In this document: positions 39,030 through 48,711 of the stretch, in pieces | Layout: the number at the start of each line of letters is the position of its first letter | How positions within the stretch are numbered: the first letter of the stretch is position 1 | Origin: Pontivivens insulae | GTDB taxonomy: Bacteria; Pseudomonadota; Alphaproteobacteria; Rhodobacterales; Rhodobacteraceae | Direction of reading: 5' to 3' | Assembly: GCF_900302495.1 (NCBI RefSeq) | Contig: NZ_OMKW01000001.1 | Location: 62,001 to 126,000 of the forward strand | DNA length: 64,000 nucleotides | Position numbers and translations under genes: made by a program | The notes under the pieces: generated by a model | Databases searched by the model: none | Seen by the model: only the letters and a program-made list of their open reading frames with translations | What the model was told of the DNA's origin: nothing

Positions 39030-40814
39030 ATGTTTCCCACTTGGCAGGATGTCGCCGCAAATCTTGTTGCCGTAGCTGCAGGGCGTGCCCCCGCTGACAC
39101 GGTCATGAAGGGCGGGATCTGGGTGAACGTGCACACGCGCGAATGCCTCGAAAACCATGACATTGCGATCAAGGATGGGCGTTTCGCCTATTGCGGGCCG
39201 GACGCCTCTCACTGCATCGGCCCTGACACTGAAATCGTTGAGGCAAAGGGCCGATATATGGTGCCCGGCCTGTGTGACGGGCACATGCATATTGAAAGCG
39301 GCATGCTGACAGTCACCGAATTTGCCCGCGCCGTGATGCCCCACGGCACGACCTCGATGTTTGTCGATCCGCACGAGGTTGCAAATGTGCTGGGGCTTTA
39401 TGGCGTGCGGCTGATGCATGATGAGGCGCTGGAACAGCCGATCAACGTCTATGTGCAGATGCCCTCCTGCGCCCCCTCGGCGCCGGGGTTGGAGAATACG
39501 GGCGCTGAGCTTGGGCCTGATGAAGTGGCCGAGGCGATGGCGTGGCCCGGCATCATCGGGTTGGGTGAGATGATGAACTTTCCTGGCGTGATCAACGGAT
39601 CGCAGGCCATGCTGGCAGAGATTGCCGCCACGCAGGCCGCGGGTAAGACGGTTGGCGGCCACTATGCGTCCCCCGATCTCGGACCTGCGTTCCATGCCTA
39701 TGTCGCGGGCGGTCCGGCGGATGATCATGAGGGCACGTGCGAGGCCGATGCGATTGCCCGTGTGCGGCAAGGGATGCGGATGATGATGCGCCTCGGCTCT
39801 GCATGGTATGACGTTGAAAGCCAGGTAACGGCGGTTACGGAAAAGGGGCTAGACCCGCGTTCGTTCATTCTGTGCACCGATGACAGCCATTCTGGCACGC
39901 TGGTTCGCGATGGACATATGAATCGTGTGGTGCGCCATGCCATCGACTGCGGGCTCGACCCTTTGATCGCAATACAGATGGCAACGATCAACACGGCGAC
40001 GCATTTCGGGCTGGAGCGTGAAATCGGCTCGATCACTCCGGGTCGGCGTGCCGATATGATCCTGACATCCGATCTGAAATCGCTACCCATCGAGATGGTT
40101 TTAGGCCGTGGTGAAATCGTGGCTGAGAGTGGTACGCTCAAAGCCCCCCTGCCCGATTTCGAATGGCCGCTCGACAGCAAACAGACGGTCAACATGGCCC
40201 GCGATCTGACAGCCGCGGATTTCGACATTCGCCATGAGGGCGACCGGGCGCGCGTGCGGGTCATCGGTGTCGTTGAAAATCAGGCCCCCACCAAGGCGTT
40301 GGAGGCCGAGGTGACGGCGACGGATGGCGTCCTGAACATGGACCGCGCCAGGGATGTTTGCCAGATCGCATTGGTCGAGCGGCATCGGGCGACCGGCGGT
40401 GTCACCAACGCCTTCGTCTCTGGCTTTGGCTATGACACGGACTGCGCCATGGCTTCTACCGTTGCGCATGATAGCCATCACATGATCGTCGTCGGGACAG
40501 ACAAAGCCGATATGGCAATGGCTGCAAATCACCTGCGCGCGCTCGGCGGCGGGATCTGCGTCGTGAAAGGTGGAGAGGTCATTGCCTCTGTCGCCCTGCC
40601 CATCGCCGGATTGATGGCAGATCGCCCCGCGCATGAGGTTGCAGCGGATGCAGATCGCATGATGGAGGCGATGGTTGCGTGTGGATGCAAACTCAACAAC
40701 GCCTATATGCAGCATTCCCTTCTGGCACTGGTGGTGATACCTGAGCTTCGTATCTCGGATATCGGCCTCGTCGATGTCACAACATTCAAAAAGACCGAGC
40801 TTATACTCGGCTGA
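39030..40814 (+). CDS. ade: adenine deaminase
   Basis: Adenine to hypoxanthine plus ammonia; amidohydrolase-fold AdeC. 594 residues from ATG 39030 (MFPTWQDVAANLVAVAAGRAPAD), which follows CAGGAG; an ATG at 38997 would add 11 residues. The metal site CDGHMHIESGML and the later LCTDDSHSG and ATINTATHFGLEREIGSITPGRRADM match the family. Followed 17 bases later by AMP nucleosidase, giving an AMP salvage pair. Confidence 0.96.
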   Translation: MFPTWQDVAANLVAVAAGRAPADTVMKGGIWVNVHTRECLENHDIAIKDGRFAYCGPDASHCIGPDTEIVEAKGRYMVPGLCDGHMHIESGMLTVTEFARAVMPHGTTSMFVDPHEVANVLGLYGVRLMHDEALEQPINVYVQMPSCAPSAPGLENTGAELGPDEVAEAMAWPGIIGLGEMMNFPGVINGSQAMLAEIAATQAAGKTVGGHYASPDLGPAFHAYVAGGPADDHEGTCEADAIARVRQGMRMMMRLGSAWYDVESQVTAVTEKGLDPRSFILCTDDSHSGTLVRDGHMNRVVRHAIDCGLDPLIAIQMATINTATHFGLEREIGSITPGRRADMILTSDLKSLPIEMVLGRGEIVAESGTLKAPLPDFEWPLDSKQTVNMARDLTAADFDIRHEGDRARVRVIGVVENQAPTKALEAEVTATDGVLNMDRARDVCQIALVERHRATGGVTNAFVSGFGYDTDCAMASTVAHDSHHMIVVGTDKADMAMAANHLRALGGGICVVKGGEVIASVALPIAGLMADRPAHEVAADADRMMEAMVACGCKLNNAYMQHSLLALVVIPELRISDIGLVDVTTFKKTELILG

Positions 40815-40831
40815 CCATTCGGAGAGATACG

Positions 40832-42319
40832 ATGCGTGTTCCCTACGCCCCGGCCCAAGTGCCTGTACTGACCCCCGCCGTGCGCCCTGCAAAGCTGTTT
40901 CACGAGGCGGGTGAGGCTGTTGAACATATCATTGCGCTCTACACCGAGGCGACAGAGTTCCTGCGCGACAACTTTGCCAACGTCATGAAGGGTGGTGAGG
41001 TTGAGGGACGGTATCGTGCCTTCTACCCGCGCCTTGAACTGACGACGACCTCCTTTGCGCGGATCGACAGCCGCCTCAGCTTTGGTCACGTCGCAGAACC
41101 CGGGACCTATTCAGCGACGCTTACACGGCCCGACCTGTTCAAGGGCTATCTGGAACAGCAGATCAAGCTGTTGATGAACAATCACGGAGTGCCGGTTCAG
41201 GTCAGCGTATCTGACACGCCAATCCCCCTGCATTTCGCCCTGCCCGAAGGTGCCCATGTCGAAGGCTCCATCGAAGATCGGCTGGGCGGGCCATTGCGCG
41301 ATACATTTGATGTGCCGGACCTTGAGACGACCAATGACGATATCGTCAATGGCACCCAAGGCCCCGATGCGAGCGGTCATAACCCGCTGGCCGCCTTCAC
41401 CGCGCAACGGGTCGACTATTCGTTGGCGCGGCTGGCACATTACACCGCCACCAGCCCCGCGCATTTCCAGAACCATGTCCTGTTCACGAACTATCAGTTC
41501 TACATGGACGAGTTCGTGACCTGGGCAAAAGAGCAGCTGACCGAAGATACCGGCTATGTCGCCTTCGTGGAGCCCGGCGGACGTGTCACCACCCGGGACG
41601 GAGTGGAAGGGGAGCCTGCTGCGAAGATGCCCCAGATGCCGACCTATCACCTGACCCGTGCGGACGGGAACGGGATCACGATGGTCAATATCGGTGTCGG
41701 TCCTTCGAACGCAAAGACGATCACCGACCACATCGCCGTTTTGCGTCCCCATGCATGGCTGATGCTGGGCCATTGTGCCGGTCTGCGCCACTCGCAAAGC
41801 CTTGGCGACTATGTGCTGGCTCATGCCTATGTCCGCGAAGATCACGTCCTCGACGATGACCTTCCGGTCTGGGTTCCAATCCCTGCACTGGCCGAAATTC
41901 AGGTCGCACTTGAAAATGCGGTTGAGAGCGTGACCGGGCTGGGTGGTTATGAACTGAAGCGGATCATGCGCACCGGCACAGTCGTGACCATCGACAACCG
42001 TAACTGGGAGCTGCGCGACCAATCCGGCCCGGTGCAGCGGCTTAGCCAGTCCCGCGCAATTGCCCTCGATATGGAGAGTGCCACAATCGCGGCGAACGGC
42101 TTCCGCTTCCGCGTACCCTACGGGACACTGCTCTGCGTCTCGGACAAGCCGCTTCACGGCGAGTTGAAACTGCCCGGCATGGCCACGGATTTCTATAAAC
42201 GGCAGGTTGCACAACACCTGCGGATCGGCCTGTCAGCCATGGAAGCGCTTCGCGAAATGCCACTTGAGCGGTTGCATTCTCGCAAATTGCGAAGCTTTGA
42301 CGAAACAGCTTTCCTCTAG
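40832..42319 (+). CDS. amn: AMP nucleosidase
   Basis: Hydrolyses AMP to adenine and ribose 5-phosphate. 495 residues, AMN family: the N-terminal domain (MRVPYAPAQVPVLTPAVRPAKLFHEAGEAVEHIIALYTE) and a phosphorylase-like domain with VNIGVGPSNAKTITDHIAVLRPHAWLMLGHCAGLRHSQ and ALDMESATIAANGFRFRVPYGTLL. Preceded by GGAGAG; operon with ade. Confidence 0.97.
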   Translation: MRVPYAPAQVPVLTPAVRPAKLFHEAGEAVEHIIALYTEATEFLRDNFANVMKGGEVEGRYRAFYPRLELTTTSFARIDSRLSFGHVAEPGTYSATLTRPDLFKGYLEQQIKLLMNNHGVPVQVSVSDTPIPLHFALPEGAHVEGSIEDRLGGPLRDTFDVPDLETTNDDIVNGTQGPDASGHNPLAAFTAQRVDYSLARLAHYTATSPAHFQNHVLFTNYQFYMDEFVTWAKEQLTEDTGYVAFVEPGGRVTTRDGVEGEPAAKMPQMPTYHLTRADGNGITMVNIGVGPSNAKTITDHIAVLRPHAWLMLGHCAGLRHSQSLGDYVLAHAYVREDHVLDDDLPVWVPIPALAEIQVALENAVESVTGLGGYELKRIMRTGTVVTIDNRNWELRDQSGPVQRLSQSRAIALDMESATIAANGFRFRVPYGTLLCVSDKPLHGELKLPGMATDFYKRQVAQHLRIGLSAMEALREMPLERLHSRKLRSFDETAFL

Positions 42320-42473
42320 ATGGGATTTTGGGGCGTTTACCCGACGATCTATCCCAATTTTCTAAGGAAAACCGTTGAAGCGGCCCGCCAGTTAGGATCA
42401 AGTATGCGTGATCGCTTTGGGGGCTTTCGCTTCTCATAAAAAAATCAAATGTGAATATGACAGGGAAAAAATC

Positions 42474-42764
42474 ATGACACAGAAGCCAATGACGAAAACG
42501 CAGCTTGTTGCAGCGCTCGCCGAACAAACGGAAAGCGACAAGGCCTCGGCTGCAAAGTTTCTGGATGCTCTGTCCAACGTTGTGACCACCGAAGTGTCCG
42601 CAGGTGGCGCCGTGACGATCCCGAACATTGGCAAAGTGTTCTGCCGCGACCGGCCCGAGCGCATGGTGCGCAACCCGGCCACCGGCGAGCAGATGAAGAA
42701 GGAAGCGGATCGCGCGGTGAAAGTCACGATCGCGAAGGCACTGAAAGACTCCGTGAACGCCTGA
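42474..42764 (+). CDS. HU-family DNA-binding protein
   Basis: Histone-like nucleoid protein of 96 residues (ATG 42474, MTQKPMTKTQLVAALAEQT). The DNA-binding arm region AVTIPNIGKVFCRDRPERMVRNPATGEQM is recognisable (consensus RxxRxGRNPxTGE, here MVRNPATGEQ). Ends KVTIAKALKDSVNA. It has its own promoter region (42320-42473) and terminator. Confidence 0.93.
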   Translation: MTQKPMTKTQLVAALAEQTESDKASAAKFLDALSNVVTTEVSAGGAVTIPNIGKVFCRDRPERMVRNPATGEQMKKEADRAVKVTIAKALKDSVNA

Positions 42765-42792
42765 TCCCAACCGATCAAGCAAGGCCAGTATG

Positions 42793-42828
42793 CCACCGCT
42801 CCGACATCCGGAGCGGTGGTTTTCTTTT
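42793..42828 (+). terminator. intrinsic terminator of the HU gene
   Basis: 10-bp stem CCACCGCTCC / GGAGCGGTGG, seven-base loop, then TTTTCTTTT; 28 bases after the stop. Confidence 0.9.
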
Positions 42829-42910
42829 GGTGGGCCAAATCCGCCATCTATTAATGCTTTATCGCCGCCCCATATGACGTAAGGTCAACTTCAAGGAGCC
42901 CAGGCCACCC

Positions 42911-43648
42911 ATGCACACAGATCTTGCCAAGTTCATTGACGACATCGCGTCGGCAAAGACGGCGCAGGAGCTTTGGGATTTCGGGCTGGACTATTTCCAT
43001 GCGCATGGCGCGCAGCGGGTCAGCTATCACCACTTCCCGCTGGGTCGGCGCGAAGGCATGACAATCCACACCGATGGATTTCCCGAAGATTGGGTGTGCC
43101 ACTATATCGAGGACCAGCTGTACCGTGTGGATCCGCGACCTGATCTCGCCCGGCGCATGGCCAATGTCTTTCGATGGTCAGACATAGATCAGATCGCAAA
43201 CCTGCATGAAGAGCAGCGCGATTTCATGGAAGAGTTGAGCCACTGGAAGCTGGGCGACGGACTTGCAATCCCGCTCTTCGGACCAAACCTGCGCAATGGC
43301 TATCTTGGCCTTGGCTTTGGTGGCTCGGAAAACATGCCCGACGCCGCAGGTGCCGCAGCGTTACAAATGGCAGCACAGGCCGGTCACCTTCGATATTGCG
43401 AGTTGCTGAAGAACGACTTCACTGCGCCCGCGAATCTGTCGAAACGAGAGCGGGAAATCCTCGACTGGATTGCTCAAGGCAAGAGTAACGCAGTAATTGC
43501 TGACATTTTGGACATCTCGCGACATACTGTGGACACTTATGTCCGACGTCTGTTCGAGAAGCTGAATGTGTCCGACCGCACATCCGCAGCCATTGTCGGC
43601 ATCGGTTCCAGTATTGTTCAGCCAGCACTTGGAAGTTCTGTCCCTTAA
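42911..43648 (+). CDS. LuxR-family regulator with acyl-homoserine-lactone domain
   Basis: 245 residues. N-terminal autoinducer-binding domain: residues W61, Y65, D74, P75, W89 and G117 sit at the spacing of TraR W57, Y61, D70, W85, G113, so AHL binding is plausible. C-terminal LuxR helix-turn-helix at about 176-228 (LSKREREILDWIAQGKSNAV, ISRHTVDTYVRRLFEKLNV). No luxI-type gene is in the window, so it is a solo here. Target genes unknown. Confidence 0.92.
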   Translation: MHTDLAKFIDDIASAKTAQELWDFGLDYFHAHGAQRVSYHHFPLGRREGMTIHTDGFPEDWVCHYIEDQLYRVDPRPDLARRMANVFRWSDIDQIANLHEEQRDFMEELSHWKLGDGLAIPLFGPNLRNGYLGLGFGGSENMPDAAGAAALQMAAQAGHLRYCELLKNDFTAPANLSKREREILDWIAQGKSNAVIADILDISRHTVDTYVRRLFEKLNVSDRTSAAIVGIGSSIVQPALGSSVP

Positions 43649-43853
43649 CTGCGGGACTATTCGCAAAACATTCCCCTGCCTATGTCACGGGCCTCACCGG
43701 TAGGCGCGACTGCTGCACTGCGCGCAGCACCAGCCCCCTTTGCCCCGCAAAGGTCCGGTGTGCTCGATTCTGCCTGACTGAGGGGGAAGGCAGATTGGGG
43801 GGCAGCCTGCGCCGTGGCTCCGTAGCAGCCGCGGCGCAGTGCTGTTTAGGGGG

Positions 43854-45932
43854 TCAGTTCAAGCTGCTGAACGGGGTCGCCTCGGCCCCAAGACGGGATA
43901 AGAGCGGCGCGACGCTCCACGAGCCGGGATCCGTCTCTGCAATCTGCTGCATCGTGGCGAGGACCCGGTCCGTGCCAAGGCGATCTGCCTCCATCATCGG
44001 GCCGCCACGCCAGCGCGGATAGCCATAACCCATCAGCTTTACGATATCGATGTCGAGCGGGCGTTCCGCCACACCTTCCGCAAGGATCATCGCCGCCTCA
44101 TTCACCTGCACGGCATGCAGGCTTGCCACGATCTCTTCGTCAGAAATGTCGCGCGGGGTGATGTTGCGCGCGCCGCGCTCCGCCTCCAACAGCGCGTTGA
44201 ACTCTTCCGAGGGGATCGCCGTACGACTTCCATCCTCGTAGCGATAGTACCCCTGCTTGGTTTTCTGCCCCAGCCAGCCCTGCTCCACGATCAGATCGGG
44301 AACCCGCGAATAGCGCTGATCGGCGGGGCGGGTCGCGGCCTCGCGCTTGCGATTGGCGTATCCGATCTGAAGGCCGGCCATATCAAACATCTCAAAGGGT
44401 CCCATCGGCATCCCGAACCGCTTCATCGCAGCGTCGATCTGCTGCGGAGAGGCCCCGTCCTCCAGCAGGTATCCCGCCATGCGCCCGTAGGCACCGAGAA
44501 TGCGATTGCCGATGAACCCGTCGCAAACGCCAGACAGGACAGCAACCTTGCGCATCTTCTTGGCCAGCGCAAAGCCGGTGGCCAGAACTTCCGGTTCGGT
44601 CTGCGGCGTGCGCACCACCTCGACAAGACGCATGATATGAGCCGGAGAGAAGAAATGCAGGCCCATCACGCGCCCGGGGTTTGGCACGGCGTCCGTAAAG
44701 CTCACCGGATCGATATACGAAGTGTTGGTCGCGAGGATAGCATCAGGCCCGGCGATCTGGGCGAGTTGCTCGAACACGGCACGTTTTGTATCGGCGTCCT
44801 CGAACACCGCTTCAATGCACAGATCAGCGCCATCCGCCCCGTGATAGCTATTTGTCACCCGCAATTTTCCGAGCAGCGCATCCCGCTGATCTTCGGACAT
44901 TCGGCCCTTGCGAACGCCAGACTCAAGGTTGGCAGCCACGCGACCCTTCGCCTGCTCCGCCGCATCCATCGTTTGCTCGATGATGGTGACAATTAGTCCC
45001 GCGGTCAGGGCCGCCGTTGCGATGCCAGACCCCATCAGCCCGCCACCGACGATGGCCACGCGCTCAAGCTGCCGCGGTTTCGCCCCCTTCAACGCAGCGG
45101 GTTTTGCGACCGCACGCTCCGCAAAGAATGCGTGACGCAGGGCCTTTGACTGATCAGTCTCTTTCAACTCCAGAAAAATATCCCGCTCACGGTCCATCCC
45201 TTCCGACAGGGGAAGCTCGAAGGCGATGCGGACGGCATCCAACCCGCGCACCGGGGACAGCTGCCCCTTCGCCTTTTTCTGCACAGTCTGACGCAGCTCG
45301 TCCCAGTCAGCGGGTGTCAGGTCCGTCGGCGCGGGGGCCGGGTCTAGGCGGGGAACCGGTTGATCCATTATAGAACGGGCAAAGGCCACCGCATCGGGCA
45401 GCAGATCATCGACGATACGATCAATCAGTCCGGCGTCCTGCGCCTCTGCCGCCGAGATTGGCGCGCCGGAAGTGACAAGCTTTACCGCGGCTGCCGCACA
45501 TGTCAGGCGCGGCGTGCGTTGCGTTCCACCGGCACCGGGAATGATCCCCAACGCGACCTCAGGCAGGCCGACCTTGGCACTCGCGAGCGCAACGCGGTAA
45601 TGCGCACCCAGTGCCGTCTCCAGCCCACCACCCAGCGCTGTGCCGTGGATCGCGGCCACCCACGGCTTGGTACTGGCATGCATGCGGTCAACGATTTCCG
45701 GCAACCACGGGTCGAGTGCGCCGCCGTCAAATTCCCGAATATCCGCACCTGCAATAAAGGTGCGGCCTGCACAAATCAGCACAGCCGCGCGGACGCTGTC
45801 ATCGGCCTCAAGTGCCGGGATCGCATCCCACAGCCCCTGTCGAACCGACAACCCGACGGCGTTAACCGGCGGATTGTCGACCGTCACGATTGCGATTTCG
45901 CCGTCTTTGCTGACGCTGACTGTCTCGGACAT
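43854..45932 (-). CDS. fused enoyl-CoA hydratase/3-hydroxyacyl-CoA dehydrogenase
   Basis: Beta-oxidation bifunctional enzyme (FadJ/peroxisomal MFP type). Start at 45932 (MSETVSVSKDGEIAIVTVDNPPVNA) gives 692 residues. Order: crotonase domain (1-190; GRTFIAGADIREF, oxyanion hole; EVALGIIPGAGGTQR), NAD-binding domain (VAIVGGGLMGSGIATAAL near 297), and HAD C-domains (CDGFIGNRILGAYGRMAG; MDFDKLMGYGYPRWRGGPM-like end). No thiolase neighbour. Substrate chain length unknown. Confidence 0.94.
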   Translation of the reverse strand: MSETVSVSKDGEIAIVTVDNPPVNAVGLSVRQGLWDAIPALEADDSVRAAVLICAGRTFIAGADIREFDGGALDPWLPEIVDRMHASTKPWVAAIHGTALGGGLETALGAHYRVALASAKVGLPEVALGIIPGAGGTQRTPRLTCAAAAVKLVTSGAPISAAEAQDAGLIDRIVDDLLPDAVAFARSIMDQPVPRLDPAPAPTDLTPADWDELRQTVQKKAKGQLSPVRGLDAVRIAFELPLSEGMDRERDIFLELKETDQSKALRHAFFAERAVAKPAALKGAKPRQLERVAIVGGGLMGSGIATAALTAGLIVTIIEQTMDAAEQAKGRVAANLESGVRKGRMSEDQRDALLGKLRVTNSYHGADGADLCIEAVFEDADTKRAVFEQLAQIAGPDAILATNTSYIDPVSFTDAVPNPGRVMGLHFFSPAHIMRLVEVVRTPQTEPEVLATGFALAKKMRKVAVLSGVCDGFIGNRILGAYGRMAGYLLEDGASPQQIDAAMKRFGMPMGPFEMFDMAGLQIGYANRKREAATRPADQRYSRVPDLIVEQGWLGQKTKQGYYRYEDGSRTAIPSEEFNALLEAERGARNITPRDISDEEIVASLHAVQVNEAAMILAEGVAERPLDIDIVKLMGYGYPRWRGGPMMEADRLGTDRVLATMQQIAETDPGSWSVAPLLSRLGAEATPFSSLN

Positions 45933-46003
45933 ATGCTTCCCCTCTTGTTGCCGTTGATGGTGCAGTCCCATCCCGGCAAATCAAGGGGGTTTACGTCACG
46001 ATC

Positions 46004-46480
46004 TCAGCCACCGGCCTTCGCGGCGCAGGCCTGAGAATAGGCATTGTCGAGCAGCATGCCCCACGCCTTGCCATAGCCGCCCTGAACGTTGTCCGCATCT
46101 GTTCCCAGCGCTTCCCAATCGCTCTGCTTCAGGCGCACGCGGGTGCTATCGGGCCCCAGTTCCTCGAAATTCAATTCGAGCAGCGAGCGGCCCTGCGCGG
46201 GCCGGCCGGGTGCAGGAATATGAAACCGCAATACCAGTTCGGTTGGCGGATTGCAGGTCACCACGTGCCCCCATGAGGTTTCCGTTCCGTCTGCGCCGAT
46301 CTCGATGATTTCGGCCCCCTCGCGCGCTTCGGTGCGGATGCCTTTGGCCGGTGCGCCATTCATGGCTGACAGGGTCATCATGCCCAGGGGCCACCATGTC
46401 TCCATCTCTTCCAGAAAGACAGTGAAGGCCATCTCGGCCCCACAGGGCACGGTCACTTCGCGTTCGAGGGGTGGAAGCAT
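46004..46480 (-). CDS. SRPBCC/AHSA1-like domain protein
   Basis: 158 residues with the START/Bet v1-like fold pattern: REVTVPCGAEMAFTVFLEEMETWWPL, then ELVLRFHIPAPG and STRVRLKQSDWEAL. Family members bind hydrophobic ligands or assist chaperones. It follows the ArsR-type gene after five bases; the ArsR-SRPBCC pair is common and often self-regulated. Confidence 0.88.
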   Translation of the reverse strand: MLPPLEREVTVPCGAEMAFTVFLEEMETWWPLGMMTLSAMNGAPAKGIRTEAREGAEIIEIGADGTETSWGHVVTCNPPTELVLRFHIPAPGRPAQGRSLLELNFEELGPDSTRVRLKQSDWEALGTDADNVQGGYGKAWGMLLDNAYSQACAAKAGG

Positions 46481-46485
46481 TTTTA

Positions 46486-46797
46486 TCAGTCCTTCTTGGT
46501 GCGACGCGCGATTTCGGCGGCATAGGCTTTAAGGGCGACATCCCAGACACCGTCCATCCATTCACGCAACGCGTTCAACCCGTCGGGCTGCACCGCATAG
46601 AGCCGTGTGCGGCCCTGCGGAATGGCGTGAACAAGATTTGCCGCCTCCAACACTTTCAGATGTTGGGAGACAGCGGGACGGCTGACCGGCAAACCGGCTG
46701 CGATGTCGGTGACCGACGCGGGGTGACGGCACACCACTTCAAACACCGCCCTGCGGGTCGGGTCAGCTAAAGCGGTAAGAACGTCTGCGTAAGCCAT
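46486..46797 (-). CDS. ArsR-family transcriptional regulator
   Basis: 103 residues, winged helix (LADPTRRAVFEVVCRHPASV, ISRPAVSQHLKVLEAANLV-like: PVSRPAVSQHLKVLE). No conserved metal-binding cysteines of the ArsR/SmtB type are apparent (only one Cys), so it probably senses something other than metal. First gene of a two-gene operon with the SRPBCC protein. Confidence 0.92.
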   Translation of the reverse strand: MAYADVLTALADPTRRAVFEVVCRHPASVTDIAAGLPVSRPAVSQHLKVLEAANLVHAIPQGRTRLYAVQPDGLNALREWMDGVWDVALKAYAAEIARRTKKD

Positions 46798-47055
46798 GGC
46801 TTACATGTTAGCCCACACTTACGTATTCGTCAACGGAAACAATCAGAAGGCGAACGCAGCCAACTTAGGGTGGTTGAGTCTCATTTACTACTATACTTTG
46901 GGATATACGGCACCACTGAAGGCGTGTGTTGTTTCTGCACCAGAAATTATTTGTTGATAATTCATGGTCACACGGTGTCACAATTTCGTATTAAACCGCG
47001 TCAGTTGCATCCGATCTGGGGGGATGGGTGCGGTTAAAAGCGGGATGAACACACT

Positions 47056-47961
47056 ATGAAACTTGCACTTTTGATGGCGCTCGCTGTCTCTCTTGCAGCA
47101 CCGGCCAACGCGCAGATGGCACGGGCGGAACAGGGCCTCTACAGAATCGATATCGCGGGCAGTCTTCGCATGCGCACGCAGCGGATGCTGAGAAACGCGT
47201 GCTATGTTGCAGCTGGCATTCAGGATGACAGCATCACCTCTGCACTGCCGCAGGACATCGCGGAAGCTGACGCTATTCAACTGCGACTGATTGAGGGGGA
47301 TGAGGCACTCGGATTGACGGCTGAGCGTTCGCCCGTGATCCGCCATCAGCTGGAAGAGATGATCGCAATCCGCTGGGAGCAGTTCAAACTGTACCCGCTC
47401 TATATCTCTGCCAGCGGCACAGCCAGTGCGGACGACCTGGCGCAGATGTCCGAGCTTGCGGACCATCTGGTGTCGGGGTTCAACGAGCTTGTTGCGGATC
47501 TTGAGGAAAAATATGCGCGCGGCTCTGTTCTGCCAGCTGATCAGACCCGCACGCTGAATGTCATGGGACGTCAGCGGATGTTGTCCCAGCGCATCGCGGC
47601 GCAGCATTGCGCACTGGCGACCGGCGATGACCCGGCCAGCGCGACGGCTGAACTTGCTCAAACCCTCTCTGTGCTAAACACGGCATTTACGGACCTGCGG
47701 TTCGGAAATCTCGACAACCGTATCGTTGAGCCCAGTGAGGAAACGCTGGCCGCACTTGAATGCGCGCACGAGACCTTCCTTGGGATGAGCGATCTGATCG
47801 AGGCAGGTTTGAACGGCGATGTTCCGACGGTTGAGGAATTGGGCCAGATGAACGTCCTCAGCAACCTGTTGCTGCGCCAGTCCCATGATGCCCTGCAGAT
47901 CGCCAATGATGGTTTCAACGGGCGTGAGGTGACACTCGCGAACGCCTGCCAATCGGCGTGA
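47056..47961 (+). CDS. periplasmic protein with two PilJ-type N-terminal repeats
   Basis: 301 residues with signal peptide (MKLALLMALAVSLAAPANAQ). Two copies of the type IV pilus MCP N-terminal (PilJ) domain: IAGSLRMRTQRMLRNACYVAAG (about 33-54) and VMGRQRMLSQRIAAQHCALATG (169-190), each at the start of a four-helix-bundle half. No transmembrane anchor beyond the signal and no signalling domain, so it would be a soluble sensor or ligand-binding partner. The upstream 258 bases (46798-47055) hold its promoter; nothing else seen there. Confidence 0.85.
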   Translation: MKLALLMALAVSLAAPANAQMARAEQGLYRIDIAGSLRMRTQRMLRNACYVAAGIQDDSITSALPQDIAEADAIQLRLIEGDEALGLTAERSPVIRHQLEEMIAIRWEQFKLYPLYISASGTASADDLAQMSELADHLVSGFNELVADLEEKYARGSVLPADQTRTLNVMGRQRMLSQRIAAQHCALATGDDPASATAELAQTLSVLNTAFTDLRFGNLDNRIVEPSEETLAALECAHETFLGMSDLIEAGLNGDVPTVEELGQMNVLSNLLLRQSHDALQIANDGFNGREVTLANACQSA

Positions 47962-48039
47962 TGATCCGGCGTGCCGCCCCGAAGGGCGGCGCGCCTACAT
48001 CTGAAGGCCTTCTTGAAAATGTGACGCTTGCGAGGCGGT

Positions 48040-48711
48040 TTAAGCTGCCCAGTGCACCGTTGCGCCTGCATCAAGCGCAACTCTGATGGGTGCAACCGCA
48101 CGATCATCCTCGGCCTGCGCCTGGGCCAGCGCATCCGCCTTGTCCTGGCCTTGGATCAGAACATGAATGTGCCGCGCCGCTGCCAGAACTGGCGCTGTAA
48201 GTGTCAACCGAGGCTCCGGCGCGCCGGGTGCCCGCATGGGCAGCAAGGGCGGCGCATCGGGCGACAGCGCCTCGGCCAACCGATCTGCGCCCGGAAAAAT
48301 CGAGGCCGTATGCATATCCGCGCCCATGCCAAGCACACAGACGTCGAGCGGAAGGGCTGCGCCAATGCTCTGCCCCAGGGCATCAAGAACATCCTCGGGC
48401 GCATCTGCCTCCCGGTAAAACGGGACGAGCGTAGCCGCCGCGGCCCGGTTCTGCAGCAAGGTGCCGCGCAGGAGTCGCGTGTTTGAGCGATCAGAGCTTT
48501 CGGGCACGAAGCGCTCATCTGTCAGCATGACACGCACGCGCGACCAGTCGAGATCCGCATCGCTCAGCGCGGTCAGGAACGGTCCGGGTGTTGTGCCGCC
48601 GGGCACCGCAAGGGTCGCATGCGCCTGTTGGTGGAGCGCGGTGCGCAGCTCCCCTGCAACAACCTCAGCAAGGTTTGTCATCAACGCGGCGCGATCATCG
48701 TAGCGGATCAT
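48040..48711 (-). CDS. pgl: 6-phosphogluconolactonase
   Basis: Hydrolyses 6-phosphogluconolactone made by Zwf. 223 residues of the DevB type: VPGGTTPGPFLTALS, VMLTDERFVPESSDRSNTRLLRGTLL and CVLGMGADMHTASIFPGADRL. Its ATG overlaps the zwf stop by four bases, so zwf and pgl are coupled. Last gene of the sugar locus. Confidence 0.96.
   Translation of the reverse strand: MIRYDDRAALMTNLAEVVAGELRTALHQQAHATLAVPGGTTPGPFLTALSDADLDWSRVRVMLTDERFVPESSDRSNTRLLRGTLLQNRAAAATLVPFYREADAPEDVLDALGQSIGAALPLDVCVLGMGADMHTASIFPGADRLAEALSPDAPPLLPMRAPGAPEPRLTLTAPVLAAARHIHVLIQGQDKADALAQAQAEDDRAVAPIRVALDAGATVHWAA

Noticed and set aside
43649..43853. Terminator between luxR and the beta-oxidation gene
   Set aside because: A CTGCGCCG/CGGCGCAG pairing is visible near 43806-43840, but with a long irregular loop and no T run on either strand, so it was not annotated.
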